From Oscillospiraceae bacterium (GTDB lineage: Bacteria > Bacillota > Clostridia > Oscillospirales > Ruminococcaceae), in contig JAFQBO010000105.1 of the NCBI GenBank assembly GCA_017416665.1, positions 1 through 6,627 of the forward strand: a stretch of 6,627 nt of DNA, given 5' to 3'. This document shows, piece by piece, positions 1-3,958 of this stretch (within the stretch, counting starts at the first letter, position 1; the number at the start of each line of letters is the position of its first letter). The notes under the pieces are model-generated. The model was not told the DNA's origin and did no database searches. It saw only the letters and a list, made by a program, of their open reading frames with translations. Made by a program: the position numbers and the translations under genes.

Positions 1-100
1 ACTTGTCTTTTTGATAAATTTCGTCACTAACTTCGTTGAAAAATCTTGCCGTACGTCAAGTACGCCTGCGGTTTTTCGCCTTGTTATTGACTAAATTATA
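1..100. other. Unassigned left-edge segment with imperfect hairpin
   Basis: No complete gene is visible here. The stretch is more GC-rich and more structured than the flanking DNA. An inner palindrome CGTAC/GTACG (50-54 with 60-64) is enclosed by GAAAAA (38-43) pairing with TTTTTC (72-77). A plus-strand frame is open from the window edge to a TAA at 92-94, and a minus-strand frame is also open from about 97 to the edge, so this could be the last ~30 codons of a neighbouring gene, the start side of one, or a dispersed intergenic repeat. The window has only one copy, so the choice cannot be made from it. Confidence 0.25.
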
Positions 101-140
101 TTCAAAAATCCAAATATATTTCTTGTGAAGACAGGTTCTA

Positions 141-172
141 AAACTCCGAAAAGCTTTCTCTTTTCGGAGTTT
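141..172 (-). terminator. Rho-independent terminator of the leftward operon
   Basis: A perfect 13-bp stem (141-153 pairing with 160-172, core ACTCCGAAAAG) closes a 6-nt loop. Read on the minus strand the hairpin begins 3 nt after the stop codon of the SUKH gene (176-178) and is followed by a short T run (TTTTAG). The position immediately after the last gene of the operon supports its role. The stem is A/T-flanked on both sides, so it may also work for rightward transcripts. Confidence 0.85.
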
Positions 173-175
173 CAA

Positions 176-784
176 TTAACTTTCATACCATATCTCAGCC
201 TGTTTAAATTCAATATTATCATAATCGTTTATCAGTTCATCTGCTGTTTTGTTTATAAGCAGATTTTTGTAATCTTCAGACAGATATTTCAGATGTGTCT
301 GCCAGTGTTCGCCCTGTATGTCTTCGTCATTTGCCACAGCGGAAAGCATCTGAACATAAAGAAACTCCTCAAATGTTTCGCCAATAATATCAGGATCTTC
401 ATATTCGTCGTGAAGATACAGAATTACCTTTGGTTCGGCATCTGTACCATCTTCATATAAAAAGCAGTATAAATCGCCTGCACCTGTCTGTCCGAACGGA
501 ATAAGCTTTACGTTTTCCTTTAAGGAAAGTTCTTCATCTTCTTCGCACCATGAAATCCATTCGTTTAAATCTTCAATTTTTTCAGAGATTTTGTCAAATA
601 ATAATGGCTCACAGTCACAATTCAGCATTAAAAATGCATTTGGAGCTGAAAGATATATTTCACGTTTTGCAGTGAATTCATCAGAACTGCATTCAAGCCA
701 TGCCATAGCACCTGTATTGCAAATGTCAATCCATTTCTGTGGAAATTTAAAATTAAAGTTCTTTTCTGTTTCTTGTAAGTTCAT
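176..784 (-). CDS. SMI1/KNR4 (SUKH) domain protein
   Basis: A soluble acidic 202-aa protein that looks like a SUKH-family (SMI1/KNR4) domain. The N-terminal helix region (residues about 3-25, with FPQKWIDICNTGAM) fits the 'LP..y..f....NG' opening of the family. The core at about 94-141 has the typical pattern IPFGQTGAGDLYCF, then a hydrophobic strand (VILYLHDEYED), then a helix TFEEFLYVQML. Bacterial SUKH proteins are often immunity proteins against polymorphic or contact-dependent toxins, but many stand alone with no known role. No toxin gene is beside it here, so immunity is not supported by context. It is the last gene of a three-gene leftward operon. Its AGGAG ribosome binding site (6 nt before the ATG at 784) overlaps the end of the upstream gene, whose stop codon is only 12 bp away. 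It has no signal peptide or membrane helix. Family call fairly secure, function unknown. Confidence 0.8.
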   Translation of the reverse strand: MNLQETEKNFNFKFPQKWIDICNTGAMAWLECSSDEFTAKREIYLSAPNAFLMLNCDCEPLLFDKISEKIEDLNEWISWCEEDEELSLKENVKLIPFGQTGAGDLYCFLYEDGTDAEPKVILYLHDEYEDPDIIGETFEEFLYVQMLSAVANDEDIQGEHWQTHLKYLSEDYKNLLINKTADELINDYDNIEFKQAEIWYES

Positions 785-796
785 AACAATCTCCTG

Positions 797-1441
797 TTAA
801 TTTTTCGCTTTGTATATTGACATTGCCATCAGACACTGTGAGAAGTAGTATGAAAAACGGCATAATGCACGAGGAATTTCCATATCTGCAAAATGTCCGA
901 GTACCAGCATAACATCTGAGAAAAAGAAAATTATACCGGCAGTAAATAATAAAATATACAAACTGTTATATGAAAGTCTGAGATTGGATAATGACTTTCC
1001 GGTCATAAAAGAAATGATGATGGAATAAATTACAGCTACTGTAACCATCACCGCTGTGTTAAGATTGGGAAGAAAGCATATCAGAATTATACATACTGCC
1101 AGAAATGGAAGCGAATACAAAAGATTTCTGAGCCTGAATTTTTCAAGCGAACAGAAACTTATCAGATAAAAAACATGTGCAACAGCAAAAATCAATGCAC
1201 CACCAATAAAATGATGATTTATTGTAAGATCGGCGAAAAGTGAAAATACCAGTGCCATAAGCATTAAAACAGCAAATTTTATATGTTTTTTGTTTGTTTT
1301 TGAAAGATAAACAATATTTATGACTGCAAGTATGACAAAAAGTGAACTTGCAATAGTTTTTGTAATCATTATGGCATTGAGCAGATACGAAACAGCAAAA
1401 ACCATAACGCCGAGTGAGAAAAGCAGGTTTATTATAATCAT
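797..1441 (-). CDS. YhhN/TMEM86 family membrane protein, putative lysoplasmalogenase
   Basis: A very hydrophobic 214-aa protein with about eight predicted membrane helices, matching the length and layout of the YhhN family. Characterised members (bacterial YhhN, animal TMEM86B) hydrolyse the vinyl-ether bond of lysoplasmalogens, releasing an aldehyde. Family-like features visible are a Lys after the first helix (TKTIAS, K28), an Asp in helix 3 (LFADLTI, D71), a His/Tyr pair (AVAHVFYL, H89 and Y92), the FFFSDVML motif (S175-D176) and YYFSQ near the C-terminus. Many anaerobic clostridia make plasmalogens, so the activity is plausible, but it is inferred. Start choice: an in-frame TTG at 1453 would add four residues, but it directly abuts the AAAGGTGG ribosome binding site (1454-1461), so the ATG at 1441 is preferred, although its 12-nt spacing is long. 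It is the middle gene of the operon: the start lies 18 bp after the U32-like gene, and 12 bp separate its stop from the SUKH gene. Confidence 0.8.
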   Translation of the reverse strand: MIIINLLFSLGVMVFAVSYLLNAIMITKTIASSLFVILAVINIVYLSKTNKKHIKFAVLMLMALVFSLFADLTINHHFIGGALIFAVAHVFYLISFCSLEKFRLRNLLYSLPFLAVCIILICFLPNLNTAVMVTVAVIYSIIISFMTGKSLSNLRLSYNSLYILLFTAGIIFFFSDVMLVLGHFADMEIPRALCRFSYYFSQCLMAMSIYKAKN

Positions 1442-1453
1442 AGCACAACACAA

Positions 1454-1461
1454 CCACCTTT
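1454..1461 (-). promoter_or_regulatory. Ribosome binding site deciding the YhhN gene start
   Basis: AAAGGTGG on the minus strand overlaps the stop codon of the U32-like gene (1460-1462). It touches the candidate TTG start (1453) with no spacing, but lies 12 nt from the ATG at 1441. The overlap with the upstream stop suggests translational coupling of the two genes. Confidence 0.55.
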
Positions 1462-2410
1462 ATTTTATCTGTTCACCGATAATACCCTGCTTTACAAGGT
1501 TTGAATATAAAGCCATTCTTGCCTTGTCACGATATTCCGGTTTTACCATATAATAAAGGTAATATTCAACAATATAGAAAGCGTTCTGTGTTCTGCCTTC
1601 AATTTTGAACTGATTGAATCCCATTGGAAGATATTTTTCGAAAATCGCCTCAGGAGTAACATGTGTTGAATGTTGTCTCACATCAACAGGGTCGTAATAC
1701 ATGTATGGGCATGACTGACTGTGTGGGTCGCTTACACCGTATTTTGCCGCATTGAATGGTGTGTTTCTTGACTTCTGAATATGCTGACATACAGCCTTCT
1801 GCATTGCACCAATATCGTGATAGTGCTGTTTTCTGTGGGGACAGTTCGGCTGACAGCAGGCATTTACAAGTATTTCACATTTTTCCTTGTTCTGTACCTT
1901 TTCAAGAATGTCAAATTTATTGTTGAAATCGTAGTCCATAACGACAATGTCATATTTTTTTGCAGTTTCGTCGTTTAATGTTTCAAGATCGGTTATTCTC
2001 TTGCATGTTGAACTTGTGACCTTATAGTTTGGATATTTTTCTCTTATGTATTCTTCAAGTATATCCGAAACAACAATGACACCGTTAATTCCGTTATCAG
2101 CTGTTTTCAATACATAGTTACAGAAATCATCCTTTAAATCTTCTTTTGTAAGCGTAGGATTTGTAAATGTAAATCTTATCGGAATCTGAAGCTTGTCAAA
2201 CTCTCTTACAACGTCTTTTACATAAGATTTGTCACAAAGACCGTTTACACGTCGTCCGCCGTTCCAGAGCGATTGTGGAAAAGTACCGTAAAATGATGCT
2301 ATTTCAAGTCCGTCGTGGAAATATTCCGGACAATGTTTCATCATTGCAAGAAAAACTCTGTTGAAATGATAGTGTACAGCAAAGTCGGGAAGATGAAATT
2401 TAATATTCAT
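1460..2410 (-). CDS. Peptidase U32-like protein with putative Fe-S cysteine site
   Basis: A soluble 316-aa protein resembling the U32 'peptidase' superfamily. The recognisable parts are a TIM-barrel-like body (residues about 30-180), the motif LVNACCQPNCPHRKQH (182-196 region), which matches the 'lVN.gC...CP.R..H' pattern of these proteins, and FKIEGR (268-273), a hallmark of the family. Despite the name, studied U32 proteins (RlhA, TrhP, UbiU/UbiV) are Fe-S proteins that support RNA or quinone hydroxylation, using four conserved Cys. Candidate ligands here are C185 or C186, C190, C208 and C234, an inference from spacing only. The substrate is unknown, and it is not close enough to RlhA, TrhP or UbiU to take those names. 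It is first in a leftward operon. The start is firm: AAGGAG lies 9 nt before the ATG, with a near-consensus promoter about 60 nt upstream. A proteolytic role is the older family annotation and is less likely. Confidence 0.75.
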   Translation of the reverse strand: MNIKFHLPDFAVHYHFNRVFLAMMKHCPEYFHDGLEIASFYGTFPQSLWNGGRRVNGLCDKSYVKDVVREFDKLQIPIRFTFTNPTLTKEDLKDDFCNYVLKTADNGINGVIVVSDILEEYIREKYPNYKVTSSTCKRITDLETLNDETAKKYDIVVMDYDFNNKFDILEKVQNKEKCEILVNACCQPNCPHRKQHYHDIGAMQKAVCQHIQKSRNTPFNAAKYGVSDPHSQSCPYMYYDPVDVRQHSTHVTPEAIFEKYLPMGFNQFKIEGRTQNAFYIVEYYLYYMVKPEYRDKARMALYSNLVKQGIIGEQIK

Positions 2411-2419
2411 TTGTAATAA

Positions 2420-2425
2420 CTCCTT
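2420..2425 (-). promoter_or_regulatory. Ribosome binding site of the U32-like gene
   Basis: AAGGAG on the minus strand, 9 nt before the ATG at 2410. It supports that start codon. Confidence 0.8.
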
Positions 2426-2471
2426 AAAAATCTTATATTTGAAAATAATTGTAAAATATGTTCTTTATTGA

Positions 2472-2500
2472 ATTATAACCTCATAGTAACAAAAAGTCAA
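2472..2500 (-). promoter_or_regulatory. Sigma-A type promoter of the leftward operon
   Basis: On the minus strand the -35 box is TTGACT (2495-2500) and the -10 box is TATAAT (2472-2477), separated by exactly 17 nt. This is one mismatch from the full vegetative consensus. Transcription would start near 2465, giving a leader of about 55 nt before the U32-like gene. Confidence 0.85.
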
Positions 2501-2635
2501 TAGGATTCTGAAATAATATGTCATATTTATGTACATTATTACATATTTATAAAGAAAAAGTTACAATTTGGTATTACAGAGAGTAATTTAAGTTTTCAAC
2601 AAAGATAAAGTCAAGCAAATACGAAGTTTTCCACC

Positions 2636-2658
2636 GTTTCCACAGAGTTTTCAACAGT
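2636..2658 (+). repeat. 23-bp direct repeat, copy 1
   Basis: An identical 23-bp unit starts at 2636 and again at 2689. It consists of GTTTCCACA, then GAG, then TTTTCAACA, then GT. The copies are 53 bp apart, about five helical turns. Each carries two DnaA-box-like 9-mers. Confidence 0.9.
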
Positions 2659-2688
2659 TATACAGTGGTTTTCAATAGGTTTTCAACT

Positions 2689-2711
2689 GTTTCCACAGAG
2701 TTTTCAACAGT
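2689..2711 (+). repeat. 23-bp direct repeat, copy 2
   Basis: Exact second copy of the unit at 2636-2658. The surrounding bases differ between copies, so identity is limited to these 23 bp. That suggests conservation for protein binding or a recent small duplication. Confidence 0.9.
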
Positions 2712-2788
2712 ACTTTGGGGAAAACTTTATTACAGAGTGTATATTTTTTACATCTTTTCCAATAATAAGCCATATATATATTTGTTGC

Positions 2789-2794
2789 AGGAGG
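2789..2794 (+). promoter_or_regulatory. Ribosome binding site fixing the start at 2800
   Basis: A perfect AGGAGG lies 5 nt before the ATG at 2800. It rules against the longer in-frame start at 2665. Confidence 0.85.
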
Positions 2795-2799
2795 ATTTT

Positions 2800-3057
2800 A
2801 TGATTAAAGGCGTAAACAAAAAAGTTCTGGAAGTAAATAACCCACAGAGTGTTTATTTTGAAAAAGCTGTTTTTTATCTGAAGCCGAATATGACATGTGT
2901 TCCGGAGAAACTTCTCAAAAAGGAAGCTGATGAATTTATCAGTGAAATAAGTCCGAAAGAGCGAAAAATAGTATTGTTTGTCAAACTTCTGATAGGTTTG
3001 TCGTTTGCTTTTTCAGCTGTCACTGCGGCTTTGATATTTCTTGTGTCGTTTTTTTGA
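2800..3057 (+). CDS. Small single-pass membrane protein of unknown function
   Basis: An 85-aa protein that I cannot assign to a named family. Residues 1-56 are soluble and mixed-charge (MIKGVNKKVLEVNNPQSVYF at the N-terminus, later a Lys/Glu-rich helix EKLLKKEADEFISEI). Residues about 57-83 form one hydrophobic helix reaching the C-terminus, so it is probably tail-anchored with the soluble part in the cytoplasm. The start is the ATG at 2800, because a strong AGGAGG (2789-2794) precedes it by 5 nt. The reading frame stays open back to 2665, but that extension reads through the DnaA-box-like repeats and has no ribosome binding site, so it is rejected. No terminator is visible after it, and rlmB downstream has its own promoter, so partial read-through into rlmB is possible. 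Confidence 0.8.
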   Translation: MIKGVNKKVLEVNNPQSVYFEKAVFYLKPNMTCVPEKLLKKEADEFISEISPKERKIVLFVKLLIGLSFAFSAVTAALIFLVSFF

Positions 3058-3075
3058 CATTATGCAAAAAAGCTC

Positions 3076-3104
3076 TTGTAATTTTTCTGTAATAATGTTA
3101 TAAT
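3076..3104 (+). promoter_or_regulatory. Probable promoter of the rlmB operon
   Basis: A -35 TTGTAA (3076-3081, 4 of 6 matching) and a perfect -10 TATAAT (3099-3104) are separated by 17 nt. Transcription would start near 3111, leaving a leader of about 85 nt. A TTGACA at 3154-3159 has no fitting -10 box and is not counted. Confidence 0.65.
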
Positions 3105-3185
3105 AAAAAAGATGTGAACAATCAGAACAGATAAAGATTTTTTCAAATAATTGTTGACATTTTATCATAAAAACAAAACAGAAAA

Positions 3186-3188
3186 GGG
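3186..3188 (+). promoter_or_regulatory. Ribosome binding site deciding the rlmB start
   Basis: AAAAGGG (GGG at 3186-3188) sits 7 nt before the ATG at 3196. The alternative in-frame TTG at 3151 has no such site and would add 15 residues outside the normal family length. Confidence 0.6.
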
Positions 3189-3195
3189 ACAGGAA

Positions 3196-3927
3196 ATGAA
3201 CGATAATAATTTAATCTGCGGAAGAAATCCCGTACTGGAAGCACTTAAGTCAGATGCTTCCATTGATACGGTTTATATAAATGGTGAGGGTGGTATTCTC
3301 GGAAGAATCCGCTCTATGGCAAAGAAAAACGGAGCCGTTGTAAAAGACGTAAGTTCACAGAAGCTGGATCAGATGACAGACGGTGCCTCACATCAGGGTG
3401 TTGCGGCGACTGTTGCGTGTGCTGAATATGTGACTGTTGAGGACATTCTTGAAGTTTCGGCAAAAAAAGGTACAAGTCCTTTTATTATTATATGCGATGA
3501 AATTGAAGATCCGCACAATCTCGGTGCGATTATAAGAACAGCCGAAACCGCAGGAGCAGACGGTGTAATTATTCCAAAAAGAAGAAGTGCATCACTGAAC
3601 GCTACTGTTCATAAAACCTCAGCAGGTGCGGCAAGCTGGGTTCCTGTCGCAAGAGTATCAAATCTGGCTGCTGCAATAGATAAGCTCAAGGACAACGGTG
3701 TCTGGATTTACGGTACAGATGCTGAGGGCGAAAACTATGATGGTGTTGATCTTAAGGGCAGTATTGCACTGGTTATAGGCTCGGAAGGATTCGGCATGGG
3801 CAGACTTATTAAGGAAAAATGCGATTTTCTGCTCAGGCTTCCTATGAACGGTAAAATCACTTCGCTTAATGCATCGGTTGCCGCAGGAATTTTTATGTAT
3901 GAGGCTGTCAGACAGCGTAATAAATAA
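3196..3927 (+). CDS. rlmB: 23S rRNA (guanosine-2251-2'-O)-methyltransferase RlmB
   Basis: A SpoU/TrmH-type SPOUT methyltransferase of 243 aa, the usual RlmB length. RlmB uses S-adenosylmethionine to methylate the 2'-hydroxyl of G2251 in the peptidyl-transferase P-loop of 23S rRNA. The N-terminal substrate-binding domain begins with the typical ICGRNPVLEAL (7-17). After a linker come the three SPOUT motifs of the knotted catalytic domain: motif 1, DEIEDPHNLGAIIRTAETAG (101-120), with N108 and catalytic R114; motif 2, ALVIGSEGFGM (191-201), with E197; motif 3, LPMNGKITSLNASVAAG (215-231), with the S-L-N-x-S signature. All key residues are present. The start at 3196 fits the ribosome binding site and family length. 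The closely related tRNA methyltransferase TrmH has a different N-terminus, so RlmB is favoured. The 833-aa gene follows 31 bp later, probably in the same transcript. Confidence 0.93.
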   Translation: MNDNNLICGRNPVLEALKSDASIDTVYINGEGGILGRIRSMAKKNGAVVKDVSSQKLDQMTDGASHQGVAATVACAEYVTVEDILEVSAKKGTSPFIIICDEIEDPHNLGAIIRTAETAGADGVIIPKRRSASLNATVHKTSAGAASWVPVARVSNLAAAIDKLKDNGVWIYGTDAEGENYDGVDLKGSIALVIGSEGFGMGRLIKEKCDFLLRLPMNGKITSLNASVAAGIFMYEAVRQRNK

Positions 3928-3958
3928 TTCTTTAATTTGTAATTGGAGTTTGATATAG

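Larger units (their letters stand above)
2593..2724 (+). repeat. Cluster of DnaA-box-like 9-mers
   Basis: At least eight related 9-mers lie in one orientation: TTTTCAACA (2593, 2648, 2701), TTTTCCACC (2627), GTTTCCACA (2636, 2689), TTTTCAATA (2669) and TTTTCAACT (2680). A degenerate TTATACAG lies at 2658, and one reversed copy, TTTTCCCCA, reads on the minus strand at 2716-2724. They resemble the DnaA box TTATCCACA, mostly with two mismatches each. The TTTTCAA units start 21, 11 and 21 bp apart, close to whole helical turns. Such arrays are typical of clostridial replication origins and dnaA promoters, but no dnaA, dnaN or rpmH is nearby. It may be a secondary DnaA-binding site, a regulator array upstream of the rightward genes, or an unrelated repeat. 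Confidence 0.55.
2411..2799. other. Divergent intergenic region, 389 bp
   Basis: This gap separates the leftward operon from the rightward genes. From left to right it holds the leader and promoter of the leftward operon (2411-2500), a very AT-rich stretch (about 2501-2590), the DnaA-box-like cluster (2593-2724), a second AT-rich stretch (about 2725-2785) and the ribosome binding site of the 85-aa gene. An odd-length palindrome ATATGTCATAT (2516-2526) lies just upstream of the leftward -35 box and could be an operator. CATATTTAT occurs twice, 20 bp apart (2522-2530 and 2542-2550). I found no convincing promoter for the rightward 85-aa gene. Confidence 0.7.

Noticed and set aside
1442..1453. 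TTG start for the YhhN gene at 1453
   Set aside because: It directly touches the ribosome binding site; the ATG at 1441 is more workable, though its spacing is long. Kept as an alternative only.
2715..2745. Possible promoter TTGGGG ... TATATT for the 85-aa gene
   Set aside because: The -35 match is poor and the spacer is 19 nt, so it is too weak to list.
2665..2799. N-terminal extension of the 85-aa gene from an ATG at 2665
   Set aside because: It reads through the DnaA-box-like repeats, lacks a ribosome binding site, and a perfect AGGAGG precedes the ATG at 2800.
3154..3159. TTGACA as a second rlmB promoter
   Set aside because: No -10-like hexamer is found at 16-18 nt downstream.
3151..3195. 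TTG start for rlmB at 3151
   Set aside because: The ATG at 3196 has a ribosome binding site at good spacing and gives the normal 243-aa family length.
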